Part shown: positions 52,492 to 62,705 of the stretch, in pieces
Position numbering within the stretch: the first letter of the stretch is position 1
Layout: each line of letters starts with the position of its first letter
DNA from: Mycobacterium sp. AT1
Lineage (GTDB): Bacteria > Actinomycetota > Actinomycetes > Mycobacteriales > Mycobacteriaceae
Assembly: GCF_002043095.1 (NCBI RefSeq)
Contig: NZ_MVOC01000005.1
Span: 62,001 to 126,000 of the forward strand
Direction: 5' to 3'
DNA length: 64,000 bases
The notes under the pieces: generated by a model
The model's input: the letters and a program-made list of their open reading frames with translations, nothing else
The model's database searches: none
What the model was told of the DNA's origin: nothing
Made by a program: the position numbers and the translations under genes

Positions 52492-52591
52492 TCCATTCGC
52501 GATTCCGGCCATAGTGTGGCGGTCTAGCCTGAGGTGACCAAGCGCGTCGACAGCCCATTGACGTGACTGGTGCGCCCTGTCCGGGAGGCCC

Positions 52592-54928
52592 ATGAAGCGC
52601 GTCCGAGATGAGAGCGTCACGGCGGTGCGCTACCGGCTCGACATCTCTGGCGTCGTTCAAGGTGTCGGGTTCCGGCCCGCCGTCGTGCGCGCCGCCAGCG
52701 CGCATGACCTCACCGGTCTGGTCTACAACGACTCTGGTTGCGTCCATTGCGAATTGGAGGGCACCCCCGCGAACGTCGAGGCGGCGATCGCCGAGATTCG
52801 CGACGCGCCGCCGCCGATGGCGCGCATCGACGCCGTCAGGGTGACGTCGGTGCTGCCGCGGGGGGATCGGGAGTTCCTCATCGTCGCGAGCGAGGAGTCG
52901 GGCACTGCGCGCACCCTGGTGCCGCCGGACGTCGCCACGTGTGCCGACTGCCTGCGGGAGATGCGCGATCCCGCCGATCGCCGCTACCGGCATCCCTTCA
53001 TCACCTGCACCAACTGCGGACCGCGCTACACCGTGATCACCGACCTGCCCTACGACCGTCCCGCGACGACGATGAGCGACTTCGCCATGTGTGCGCGGTG
53101 CGCGGCCGAATACGGCGACCCCGGCAATCGCCGTTTCCACGCGCAGACGATCGCCTGCCCGGACTGCGGCCCGAGGTTGAGGTGGGTGGGACCGGGTGTC
53201 ACATTGGCGCCGATCGCCGCCGCCGCCGCGGTCATCGAGACCGGTGGAGTCGTTGCGGTGAAGGGCATTGGCGGATATCACCTCGCCTGTCGGGCGGACG
53301 ACACCGCCGCTCTCGCCGAACTGCGCAGACGAAAGACGCGGCCCGCCAAACCGTTTGCCGTGATGGTGTCCGATCTCTCGACGGCCCGGGGCGTGGCCGA
53401 GATCGGCGACGCTGCCGCCGCCCTGCTGACGTCGCCGGCGGCCCCGGTCGTCGTGGTGCCTGCCGTGCCGGGGGCGCTGTCTCCGCTCGTCTCGCCGGGT
53501 CTGCGGGATGTGGGGGTGATGTTGGCCTATTCGCCGATTCATCACCTGCTCTTCGAGGCTCTTGGAACCGCCGCATTGGTCATGACCTCGGCCAACGCGG
53601 GTGGATCGCCGATCGTCTTCAGGGACGGCGACCTCAGCTGGATCGACGGCCTCGCCGATGGTGTGCTCACCCACGACCGGCCAATCCACGTCCCGTGTGA
53701 GGACTCCGTGCTCACCGTCGACGACGTGGGTAACCCCTTGCCGCTGAGGCGGTCCCGGGGGTACGCCCCGTTGCCCGTGACGATGCCGACGTCTCGTGAC
53801 GGCGCCCCGGTGATCCTCGCGACGGGCGGCGACGTCAAGACCGCCTTTTGCCTGATGGCTCCCGACGGACATGCCCATATGTCGTCGCATCTCGGCGACA
53901 TGGCAGATCCGCGGACGCAGTCGTGCTTCACCGAGGCGCTCGATCACCTGGCGCAGATGACCGACCAACGGCCCGACCTACTCGTGTGCGACATGCACCC
54001 CGGGTACGCGAGCACCCACTGGGCGCAGCGCCGGGGTCGACCGATGGTGCAGGTTCAGCACCACCACGGGCACGCGGTCTCACTGCTGGCCGAACACGGT
54101 CGCCTCGGCACTCCGATACTCGCGGTCACCTACGACGGCACCGGATACGGCACCGACGGGACCATCTGGGGCGGCGAACTCCTCGCGGTGGTCGAGCCGT
54201 CGCGATTCACTCGGGTCGGTCATCTGCTGCCGTTCGGTCTGCCCGGCGGTGAGGGTGCCGTGCGGCAACCCGCGCGGATCGCACTGGACCTGATGACCAG
54301 AGCCGGGGTCGACTGGCGCGTCGACCTGGCACCGGTCGCCGCAGTCGGGGTGGCGGGTGTGCGCGTGCTGGCGCAACAGATTGCGCGGGGAGTCGGCTGC
54401 GTCACCACCACCAGCATGGGCAGATTGTTCGACGGGGTGTCCAGCCTCCTTGGTGTCTGTCAGGAGGTCACCTACGAGGGCCAGGCTGCGATCGAGCTCG
54501 AGCACGTGGCGCGCGGGGGCACATCGGGAGTCGTGACCGTCGACTTCGATGTCCGCAGCCGCGTGCTGGATCCGGCTCCGGTGGTCGCGGGAATGGTCGA
54601 GGGTCTGCGTGCCGGGGTGGGCGTCGCCGACCTCGCCGTGGCGTTCCACGACGCGGTCGTCCGGGCCACCGTCGCGGCTGCCGCCGAATGCGCGCTGGCC
54701 GCGGCGATCCCGACGATCGGGCTGACGGGCGGCGTCTTCGCCAATCGGCTGCTGCTCGAAGGCATTCGAAACGGTCTGCAGGACCGCGATTTCGAAGTGC
54801 TCACCCATCGAGTGGTGCCGTGCAACGACGGCGGGCTGGCGCTGGGACAGGCCGCGATCGCGGCAGCACTCCAACGATCCACTAGTGAAGGAAGCGGCTC
54901 ATGTGCCTTGGAATACCCGGCAGGGTGA
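52592..54928 (+). CDS. hypF: Carbamoyltransferase HypF
   Basis: A 778-residue protein with the full HypF layout: acylphosphatase domain (SGVVQGVGFRPAV, residues 19-31), two zinc fingers (cysteines 117, 120, 139, 142, 167, 170, 189 and 192), a YrdC-like domain (about 210-395) and a Kae1-like C-terminal domain with HHHGHA and VTYDGTGYG. It makes carbamoyl-adenylate from carbamoyl phosphate and transfers the group to HypE, the source of the cyanide ligands of the active-site iron. First gene of hypFCDE, with the last 28 bases overlapping hypC. Confidence 0.94.
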   Translation: MKRVRDESVTAVRYRLDISGVVQGVGFRPAVVRAASAHDLTGLVYNDSGCVHCELEGTPANVEAAIAEIRDAPPPMARIDAVRVTSVLPRGDREFLIVASEESGTARTLVPPDVATCADCLREMRDPADRRYRHPFITCTNCGPRYTVITDLPYDRPATTMSDFAMCARCAAEYGDPGNRRFHAQTIACPDCGPRLRWVGPGVTLAPIAAAAAVIETGGVVAVKGIGGYHLACRADDTAALAELRRRKTRPAKPFAVMVSDLSTARGVAEIGDAAAALLTSPAAPVVVVPAVPGALSPLVSPGLRDVGVMLAYSPIHHLLFEALGTAALVMTSANAGGSPIVFRDGDLSWIDGLADGVLTHDRPIHVPCEDSVLTVDDVGNPLPLRRSRGYAPLPVTMPTSRDGAPVILATGGDVKTAFCLMAPDGHAHMSSHLGDMADPRTQSCFTEALDHLAQMTDQRPDLLVCDMHPGYASTHWAQRRGRPMVQVQHHHGHAVSLLAEHGRLGTPILAVTYDGTGYGTDGTIWGGELLAVVEPSRFTRVGHLLPFGLPGGEGAVRQPARIALDLMTRAGVDWRVDLAPVAAVGVAGVRVLAQQIARGVGCVTTTSMGRLFDGVSSLLGVCQEVTYEGQAAIELEHVARGGTSGVVTVDFDVRSRVLDPAPVVAGMVEGLRAGVGVADLAVAFHDAVVRATVAAAAECALAAAIPTIGLTGGVFANRLLLEGIRNGLQDRDFEVLTHRVVPCNDGGLALGQAAIAAALQRSTSEGSGSCALEYPAG

Positions 54929-55181
54929 CCACGATCTGGGACGAGTCGGGCACCAGGATGGCCACCGTGGACTTCGGTGGTACCACCAAGAAGGTATGCC
55001 TGGCGTATCTGCCCGATCTCCAGATCGGTGAGTACACGATCGTCCACGCCGGCTTCGCCTTGAACCGGCTCGACGAGGAGTCCGCCAACGAGACGTTGAA
55101 GATGTTCTCCGACCTCGGCATCCTCGAAGAGGAACTCGCAGGGGTTCAGGCGCCCCACGACGGCGAACGGCGGACCCCGGC

Positions 55182-55185
<4 letters not shown>
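54901..55185 (+). CDS. hypC: Hydrogenase assembly chaperone HypC
   Basis: A 94-residue HypC/HypG/HybG-family protein starting MCLGIPGRV, with the essential N-terminal Cys2. It holds the Fe(CN)2CO unit with HypD and carries it to the large subunit. The frame overlaps the hypF end by 28 bases and the hypD start by four. Confidence 0.92.
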
Positions 55186-56274
<1,089 letters not shown>

Positions 56275-56282
<8 letters not shown>

Positions 56283-57342
56283 GGTGACTGCAATCGATCC
56301 GGCGGACTGGGTGTGCCCCCTTCCGCTGCGGGAGACCAAGCGCATCGTGATGGGCCACGGCGGCGGCGGGATCCTGTCCGAGGAGCTGATCGAAAATCTG
56401 TTCCTACCCGCGTTCGGTGCCGGCGGACCGTCGCGCGACTCCGCGGTGTTGACGGTCCCCGCCGGACGGATCGCGGTGTCGACCGATTCATACGTGGTGC
56501 AGCCCTTGTTCTTTCCGGGTGGCAACATCGGGGACCTGGCAGTCAACGGCACCATCAACGACCTCGCGATGAGCGGGGCCCAACCGCTGGGCCTGACCGC
56601 CGGATTCATCCTCGAGGAGGGCCTCGAATTGGAGCTTCTCGGACGCATTGCCCAATCGATGGGCAAGGCGGCCGACCACGCCGGCGTCGGCATCGTCACG
56701 GGCGACACCAAGGTGGTCGGCAGGGGGAGTGCCGACCAGCTCTTCGTGAACACCGCGGGCGTGGGGGTGATCCCCGACGGCGTGGACATCGGGCCCGAAA
56801 GGGTCCGGCCCGGTGACGACGTGATCGTCTCGGGCAACGTCGGCGAGCACGGCGTGGCGATCATGAGCGTCCGCACGGGCATCGACTTCGGCACGGTGGT
56901 CACCACCGACAGTGCACCACTGCACGGCCTGGTCGCCGCGATGCTGGCGGCCGACGAGGGCGGACACCACATTCACGCCCTGCGCGATCCCACCCGAGGT
57001 GGTCTCGTCGCCTCGGTGGTGGAGATCGCCAGGGCGGCTGGTGTGGGAATCAGCCTGCAGGAGAGCGTGATTCCTGTCCCGGATGCCGTCGCTTCGGCCT
57101 GCGGCTTCCTGGGCCTTGATCCGCTGCAGGTTGCCAACGAAGGAAAGCTCGTGGCGTTCGTCGACCCCGCCGCGACGGAGGCCGTCCTCGCCGCGATGCA
57201 CGCCCATCCCGAGGGCGCCAGGGCCGTCGTCATCGGTCGGGTGGTTCCCGAGCATCCGGGCATGGCGGTGGGGAGGACGCCGTTCGGCACCACGCGAGTG
57301 ATCGAACGTGAACTGGGCGAGCAACTTCCACGCATCTGCTGA
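56275..57342 (+). CDS. hypE: Hydrogenase maturation protein HypE
   Basis: A 355-residue PurM-like protein. Motifs are [13 protein letters not shown] near the start, [18 protein letters not shown] and DPTRGGL, and it ends in PRIC: the C-terminal Cys355 is where HypF places the carbamoyl group, later dehydrated to a thiocyanate. The start at 56275 overlaps hypD by eight bases; a reading from 56158 lies inside hypD. Convergent with the AraC gene. Confidence 0.94.
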
Positions 57343-57347
57343 CGTGG

Positions 57348-58409
57348 CTAGCGGCGCAGGGTCTGCGACGGAGACTCGCCCCACCGCTTGCGATACTCGC
57401 CGCCGAAGCTGCCAAGGTGGTGGAAGCCCCACCGTTCGGCGACGGCGGTTACCGTGATGCCATCTGCGGTGGTGGCGTCCATCAGCTCCTCGCGCACCCG
57501 CTCGAGCCGGCGCTCGCGCACGTATGCCATCGGGGTCATGCCGAGTTGCTCGTGGAAACCCTGTTGAACCGCACGAACACTCATGTGGACGGCGCTCGCC
57601 ACCGAAGCCATGGTGATGTGCTCGGCCAGATGGTCGTCCAGGTAGTCCATGGCGGCCTGGACCACGGCCCCACGCTTGTCGGGCCGCGCCGGTGAGCTGA
57701 AGGTGGCGTGATGATTGGACGGCTGCAGGTGTAGCAGACTGCTCATGACGAGGTCTTCGACTGGTCCGATGCCCTGCCCGCGCCCCACCAAGGAGCCAGG
57801 GTGGAGAACCTCGGCGTGGATGAGCTGAACAGCGGCATGCCATCGCATCGCGGCCTCGGTGGTGAGGTCGAATTCAGGATCGAACGCCAACGGGTGCGCC
57901 AACCTGTGGCCCGTGACGCGGGTCAGGTATGCCGTCATGGCAGGCTCCTCGATCCTGATCAACAGTTGCGGGGAATCCAGCTCAAGACGCATGGTCAGGG
58001 ACGTGTCGGGGTTGGTGACGAACGAGCGAATACTGTTGGCCTCGAAAGTGTTTCCGTGACAGGTCACCGTCGCGCTGCCGTTCGTCGGCATGTGCACGGC
58101 GTAGTAGGCGCCGAGGCGCGGGATGTCGACCTCGACGGGGACGTGCAGGTCGAAGTAGAGCATGCTGACGTTGCGCAGCCGTACGCCATGCATGCCTGCG
58201 GCGAAGCCGGCGAGGTGCTCCTCGGCGACGCGCAGGGTCAACGGTGAAAGCGCTTGTCCCATCAACTTGGCGGCTTCTCGTAGGTCCTCGGTGTAGAAGA
58301 TCTCGTTGGCGGCGAGCGCAGGCGGCACCCCGCGGGGCCGCACCTTCCGCCGCACCGGGTCGTCGGTGTGGCGGACGTTGATGAAGCCGAGCCGGGTCAG
58401 GCGTGACAT
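57348..58409 (-). CDS. AraC-family regulator with AraC_binding_2-type domain
   Basis: A 353-residue regulator. The N-terminal ~200 residues resemble the AraC-binding-like (PF14525) domain (VRLRNVSMLYFDLHVPVEV), and the C-terminal double helix-turn-helix contains VASAVHMSVRAVQQGFHEQLG and GFHHLGSFGGEYRKRWGESP. It sits between the hyp genes and the hydrogenase operon, divergent from hucM, with paired direct repeats in the gap that suit an AraC operator. The effector is unknown. Confidence 0.85.
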   Translation of the reverse strand: MSRLTRLGFINVRHTDDPVRRKVRPRGVPPALAANEIFYTEDLREAAKLMGQALSPLTLRVAEEHLAGFAAGMHGVRLRNVSMLYFDLHVPVEVDIPRLGAYYAVHMPTNGSATVTCHGNTFEANSIRSFVTNPDTSLTMRLELDSPQLLIRIEEPAMTAYLTRVTGHRLAHPLAFDPEFDLTTEAAMRWHAAVQLIHAEVLHPGSLVGRGQGIGPVEDLVMSSLLHLQPSNHHATFSSPARPDKRGAVVQAAMDYLDDHLAEHITMASVASAVHMSVRAVQQGFHEQLGMTPMAYVRERRLERVREELMDATTADGITVTAVAERWGFHHLGSFGGEYRKRWGESPSQTLRR

Positions 58410-58514
58410 CGGCGTCGTCCACGACGGCCGGCCCGGGACAGCCGAGCCTGCCCTAAGGTTGCGAACTCGTTCACGTCATTTGCCCAATCCTGCTGCGCGC
58501 CAGCGCATTGAAGT

Positions 58515-58545
58515 CTGCGCAATAGTGACAATAGCTGCGTAATAG
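58515..58545. promoter_or_regulatory. Direct repeats 20 bp apart, probable AraC operator
   Basis: CTGCGCAATAG (58515-58525) and CTGCGTAATAG (58535-58545) are 11-bp repeats on the same strand, differing at one base and exactly 20 bases apart, two turns of the helix. A third AATAG lies between them. AraC-type proteins bind such tandem half-sites, and these lie 67 bases before the hucM start. Confidence 0.5.
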
Positions 58546-58582
58546 CGATAGGCGCAGCCACTTTGGCGAGCTAGCTTGTGAC

Positions 58583-58600
58583 AAGTCGAACATCCGACTT
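58583..58600. promoter_or_regulatory. Inverted repeat just before the hucM ribosome site
   Basis: AAGTCG and CGACTT flank AACATC. The repeat ends four bases before GGGAGG. It may be a second operator or a leader hairpin that affects hucM translation. Confidence 0.35.
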
Positions 58601-58611
58601 TGGGAGGCGCA

Positions 58612-59166
58612 GTGACAGCTCGTGGTCAAGCTCTGGAACTCTCGCCCTCTGAGAGGGTTCGCGCCAAACTCGACGATCCCCGGGTGGCCGAATCTCTGAA
58701 CGACCTGCTCGATCACGCTGATCTACTGGCGATTCTGGTGTCCGGCCTGGACGGCTTGATGCGGCGCAGCGACGAGATCAGCGATTCGTTGACCGCGGCC
58801 ATTCGGGAATTCAAGGGAGCCGCCGGCGATCCGTCGCTGGCCAGCTCCATTCCGGGATTCGAGTCGCTGCGATCAGTCGACCTCGCCGGTCTCGCCGAGA
58901 GCTTCGCAACGTTGTCCGACAAGGTCATCGTCGCGACACCAGCGCTGAACTCGCTACTGGGATCCCGCCTGACCGACCCGCAGGCCACCGAAGTACTGAC
59001 GCAACTGGGTGACGCCCTGGTGGAGGCGAAGTCGGATGCCGTCCGAAACCCACGCGGTCCCAAGGGGCTCTTCGCAATCCTCAAGACGACGAAGGATCCC
59101 GACGTGATACGCGGCCTGGGCTTCCTGCTACAGGTCGCCAAGGCGTTCGGCAGACAGCTCAGATGA
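58612..59166 (+). CDS. hucM: HucM-like hydrogenase scaffold protein (DUF1641-like)
   Basis: A 184-residue protein placed directly ahead of the hydrogenase subunit genes, the position of HucM in Mycobacterium smegmatis. It is mostly helical with hydrophobic heptads (LNDLLDHADLLAILVSGLDG, residues 32-51) and resembles DUF1641 proteins. In the M. smegmatis enzyme HucM forms the membrane-associated stalk around which eight small-large subunit pairs assemble and which holds menaquinone. The sequence alone shows a helical, self-associating type of protein; the function is carried over from that work. GTG start with GGGAGG. Confidence 0.7.
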   Translation: MTARGQALELSPSERVRAKLDDPRVAESLNDLLDHADLLAILVSGLDGLMRRSDEISDSLTAAIREFKGAAGDPSLASSIPGFESLRSVDLAGLAESFATLSDKVIVATPALNSLLGSRLTDPQATEVLTQLGDALVEAKSDAVRNPRGPKGLFAILKTTKDPDVIRGLGFLLQVAKAFGRQLR

Positions 59167-59241
59167 CTTTCGGCCCTTTGTTTTCCAATCGCCGTCGACC
59201 AGGGTCCGGGTAACGGTGTCGCCACGAGGAAGGAATACTCC

Positions 59242-60207
59242 ATGGCTTCGGTTCTGTGGTTTCAGGGAGGCGCGTGCAGTGGCAACACCATGTCGTTCCT
59301 CAACGCCGAAGAGCCCAACGTCGTCGACCTGATCGTCGACTTCGGGCTGGATTTGCTCTGGCATCCGTCCCTTGGCTTGGAGCTGGGCAAGAACGCCCAA
59401 AAGGTGTTCTACGACTGTGCGAGTGGCGAACGGCCCCTTGACATCTTCGTGTTCGAAGGCACCGTGATGGAGGCCTATGACGGCCGGACCGACATGTTCG
59501 CCGACCGCCCCATGAAGGACTGGGTCACCGATCTCGCCGGCGCCGCACAGATCGTCGTGGCCATCGGTGACTGCGCATGCTGGGGTGGCATACCGGCGAT
59601 GGAGCCCAACCCCTCGGGGTCCACCGGACTGCAGTTCCACAAGCGCAACAAGGGCGGATTCCTCGGCCCCGACTTCAAGTCGAAGATGGGCCTTCCCGTC
59701 GTCAACATCCCCGGCTGCCCCGCTCACCCCGACTGGATCACGCAGATCCTCGTCGCCCTTGCCACCGGACGAGCCGGCGACCTCACACTCGACGAGCTCC
59801 ACCGGCCCGAGACGTTCTTCAAGACCTTCACTCAAACCGGATGCACCCGAGTGCAATTCTTCGAGTACAAGCAGTCGACGATGTCCTTCGGCGAAGGCAC
59901 CCGCACGGGCTGCCTGTTCTACGAGTTTGGTTGCAGAGGCCCCATGACGCACTCGCCGTGCAACCGAATCCTGTGGAACAGGCAATCGTCCAAGACCCGG
60001 GCAGGCATGCCCTGCCTAGGGTGCACTGAGCCCGAGTTTCCCCACTTCGACCTGGCCCCAGGGACCGTCTTCAAGACGCAGAAGGTCGCCGGCGTGATTC
60101 CCAAGGAAGTCCCCGAGGGCAGCGACCACCTGACCTACATGGCCCACGCGGCGGCGGCCCGGATCGCCGCGCCGCAGTGGTCGAAGGAAGACATGTTCGT
60201 CGTCTGA
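59242..60207 (+). CDS. hucS: [NiFe]-hydrogenase small subunit, group 2a (Huc/HupS type)
   Basis: A 321-residue small subunit with no Tat signal, as in group 2a uptake hydrogenases. The proximal-cluster segment reads GGACSGNTMSFL (Cys12, Asn15), followed by GDCACWGGIPA, INIPGCPAHPDW and the medial/distal cluster cysteines in GCLFYEFGCRGPM and MPCLGCTEPEFP. The usual second Cys of CxxC is Asn15 here, a feature of this group that fits an altered proximal cluster. GAGGAAGG precedes the ATG. It passes electrons from H2 through three iron-sulfur clusters. Confidence 0.92.
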   Translation: MASVLWFQGGACSGNTMSFLNAEEPNVVDLIVDFGLDLLWHPSLGLELGKNAQKVFYDCASGERPLDIFVFEGTVMEAYDGRTDMFADRPMKDWVTDLAGAAQIVVAIGDCACWGGIPAMEPNPSGSTGLQFHKRNKGGFLGPDFKSKMGLPVVNIPGCPAHPDWITQILVALATGRAGDLTLDELHRPETFFKTFTQTGCTRVQFFEYKQSTMSFGEGTRTGCLFYEFGCRGPMTHSPCNRILWNRQSSKTRAGMPCLGCTEPEFPHFDLAPGTVFKTQKVAGVIPKEVPEGSDHLTYMAHAAAARIAAPQWSKEDMFVV

Positions 60208-60259
60208 GAACGGACCACCCGCCCCGAAGCGACCAGCCCCGGTTTTCGAAAGGACCTCC

Positions 60260-61870
60260 ATGACCGCGCTCGACCTGTATGTGAGCCCACTCGGGCGCGT
60301 CGAGGGTGACCTCGACGTGCGAGTCACGATCGAGGACGGCATCGTCACCTCCGCCTGGACCGAGGCCGCAATGTTCCGTGGCTTCGAGATCATCCTGCGC
60401 GGAAAGGATCCTCAAGCGGGTCTCGTCGTGTGCCCGCGTATCTGCGGCATCTGCGGCGGCAGCCACCTGTACAAGTCCGCCTACGCGCTCGACACGGCGT
60501 GGGCGACGCACATGCCGCCCAACGCGACGCTCGTCCGCAACATCTGCCAGGCCGCGGAGACCCTGCAATCCATTCCGCGCTACTTCTACGCGTTGTTTGC
60601 GATCGACCTCACCAACAAGAAGTACGCGAAGTCACCCATGTACGCCGAGGCGGTGCGCCGCTTCGCGCCCTATGTCGGGACCAGTTACCAACCGGGCGTG
60701 GTGCTTTCGGGCAAGCCGGTCGAGGTGTACGCGATCTTTGGCGGGCAGTGGCCGCACTCGAGCTTCATGGTGCCCGGCGGGGTGATGTGCGCACCGACGT
60801 TGTCGGACGTCACGCGGTCAATCGCCATCCTCGAGCACTGGAAGGACGCGTGGCTGGAAGGTCAGTGGCTGGGGTGCAGCGTCGACCGCTGGCTGGAGGT
60901 GAAGACCTGGGAGGACATGCTCGCCTGGGTCGACGAGAACGAGTCGCAGTACAACAGCGACTGCGGCTTCTTCATCCGATACTGCCGCGACGTCGGTCTC
61001 GACCAGTACGGACAGGGCGTCGGCAACTACCTCGCCATGGGCACCTACTTCGACCCCACCCTGTACGAGAACCCGACCATCGACGGACGCAATGCCGCAC
61101 TGATCGGCCGGTCCGGGATCTACGCCAACGGTGCGTGGCACGACTTCGACCAGGCCAAGGTGCGCGAGGACGTCACGCACTCGTTCTACGAAGGCAGCCA
61201 GCCCCTGCATCCGTTCGACGGCGAGACCATCCCGATCGACCCGGATGCGGGTCGTAAGCAGGGCAAGTACAGCTGGGCGAAGTCGCCGCGCTACGACATC
61301 GGCGGCGGATTGGGCAACGTGCCGCTCGAGGCGGGCCCGCTGGCTCGGCGCATGGCGGCGGGCGGCCCACATGCCGCGGCGCATCAGGACGACGACCCGC
61401 TCTTTCCGAATCTCATGCGGTCGATCGGGCCCAGCGTGTTCGTGCGTCAGATGGCCCGCATGCACGAGGCGCCGAAGTACTACAAGTGGGCGCGGCAGTG
61501 GCTGGACGACATCGACTTGAAGGAGAGCTTCTACACCAAGCCCACCGAGCATGCCGAGGGACGGGGTTTCGGGGCCACCGAGGCCGCCCGAGGCGCGCTG
61601 GCGGACTGGATCGTCATCGAGAATTCCAAGATCAAGAACTACCAGGTCGTCACCCCGACGGCGTGGAACATCGGGCCGCGCGACGGTTCCGAGGTGCTCG
61701 GCCCCATCGAGCAGGCCCTCGTCGGCTCCCCGATCGTCGATGCCGAAGACCCGGTCGAACTCGGTCACGTGGCGCGCAGTTTCGACTCGTGTCTGGTCTG
61801 CACCGTGCACGCCTACGACGGAAAGACCGGCAAGGAACTGTCCAAGTTCGTCGTCAACGGAATGGTGTGA
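60260..61870 (+). CDS. hucL: [NiFe]-hydrogenase large subunit, group 2a (Huc/HupL type)
   Basis: A 536-residue large subunit. The L1 motif is RICGIC (Arg60, Cys62, Cys65) and the L2 motif DSCLVCTVH (Cys511, Cys514, His517); the four cysteines hold the Ni-Fe centre. Nineteen residues follow His517 and are expected to be removed by the endopeptidase encoded next. It oxidises H2 and, in the M. smegmatis counterpart, works at atmospheric concentrations. AAAGGA lies upstream of the ATG. Confidence 0.94.
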   Translation: MTALDLYVSPLGRVEGDLDVRVTIEDGIVTSAWTEAAMFRGFEIILRGKDPQAGLVVCPRICGICGGSHLYKSAYALDTAWATHMPPNATLVRNICQAAETLQSIPRYFYALFAIDLTNKKYAKSPMYAEAVRRFAPYVGTSYQPGVVLSGKPVEVYAIFGGQWPHSSFMVPGGVMCAPTLSDVTRSIAILEHWKDAWLEGQWLGCSVDRWLEVKTWEDMLAWVDENESQYNSDCGFFIRYCRDVGLDQYGQGVGNYLAMGTYFDPTLYENPTIDGRNAALIGRSGIYANGAWHDFDQAKVREDVTHSFYEGSQPLHPFDGETIPIDPDAGRKQGKYSWAKSPRYDIGGGLGNVPLEAGPLARRMAAGGPHAAAHQDDDPLFPNLMRSIGPSVFVRQMARMHEAPKYYKWARQWLDDIDLKESFYTKPTEHAEGRGFGATEAARGALADWIVIENSKIKNYQVVTPTAWNIGPRDGSEVLGPIEQALVGSPIVDAEDPVELGHVARSFDSCLVCTVHAYDGKTGKELSKFVVNGMV

Positions 61871-61877
61871 CCCCAAC

Positions 61878-62705
61878 TTGAATTTCCAGCCAGCGAAAGC
61901 GATCTCGTCAGACGACCTCGAGCCGCCCGGGTGTGCGGTGCTGGTCGTCGGCTGCGGCAACCTGCTCCGCGGCGACGACGGCGTCGGACCGGTTCTGGTG
62001 CGTCACCTATGGGAACTGGGGGTGCCGGACGGGGCACAGATGGTCGACGGCGGTACCGCCGGGATGGACACCGCCTTTCGGATGCGCGGCGCGCAGCGCG
62101 TGGTCATCGTCGACGCCGCGGCGACGGGGGCTGCCCCTGGCACGGTCTATCGCGTGCCGGGTGAGGAGTTCGCCGAGCTGCCACCGCTGCACGGACTGCA
62201 CACTCATTCCTTCCGGTGGGATCACGCGATCGCGTTCGCCCGGTGGGCACTGGGGGACGCGTGCCCGACCGACATCACCGTGTTCCTCGTCGAGGTGCAG
62301 AGTGTGGACTACGGGGCCGAGCTGTCGGAAGCGGTGACGGCGGCCATGAACACCGTCATCGACGTCGTCGAACGTGACTTCTTGGCTCCGCTTCGCCCGG
62401 CGAAGGCTGCGGAGGTCACCGTCGAGTTCACCGCGGACGGCTACCTTCGCCTTGACGCGGCGCTGGCCGCCAGCAGGTTTGCCTCCGATGCGGTGGCCGC
62501 GATCGTGCAGGACGACGACTTCCTGCTGATCCCGCTGCGCGGTCCGCGCAGCGGTGGCCTGCTGCTCAAGCAACGCAACCCCGCCGGTGATCGCAGCGCG
62601 CTGGTTCACGAGGTGCTCTACGGCCGCATCCCGGTCGGCGTGCAGCGCGCGTACTGGGACGACGAGCGCGGGGCCCTGCGGGTTCCACTCGACGTGACGA
62701 CGTGA
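61878..62705 (+). CDS. hucD: Hydrogenase maturation endopeptidase with extra C-terminal domain
   Basis: About 275 residues. The N-terminal 155 are a HupD/HycI-type protease: VVGCGNLLRGDDGVG (nickel-binding Asp) and DAAATGAAPG, with His in LHTHSFRWDH. They cut the C-terminal tail of the large subunit after nickel insertion. The last ~105 residues (ADGYLRLDAALAASRFASD onwards) form an additional domain not found in typical 150-170-residue proteases and may aid recognition. The start is uncertain: TTG at 61878 or GTG at 61938. GTGA overlap with the next gene. Confidence 0.85.
   Translation: MNFQPAKAISSDDLEPPGCAVLVVGCGNLLRGDDGVGPVLVRHLWELGVPDGAQMVDGGTAGMDTAFRMRGAQRVVIVDAAATGAAPGTVYRVPGEEFAELPPLHGLHTHSFRWDHAIAFARWALGDACPTDITVFLVEVQSVDYGAELSEAVTAAMNTVIDVVERDFLAPLRPAKAAEVTVEFTADGYLRLDAALAASRFASDAVAAIVQDDDFLLIPLRGPRSGGLLLKQRNPAGDRSALVHEVLYGRIPVGVQRAYWDDERGALRVPLDVTT

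Noticed and set aside
59160..59179. DosR-like sequence at the hucM stop codon
   Set aside because: Only about 11 of 20 positions match, symmetry is poor and it overlaps coding sequence.
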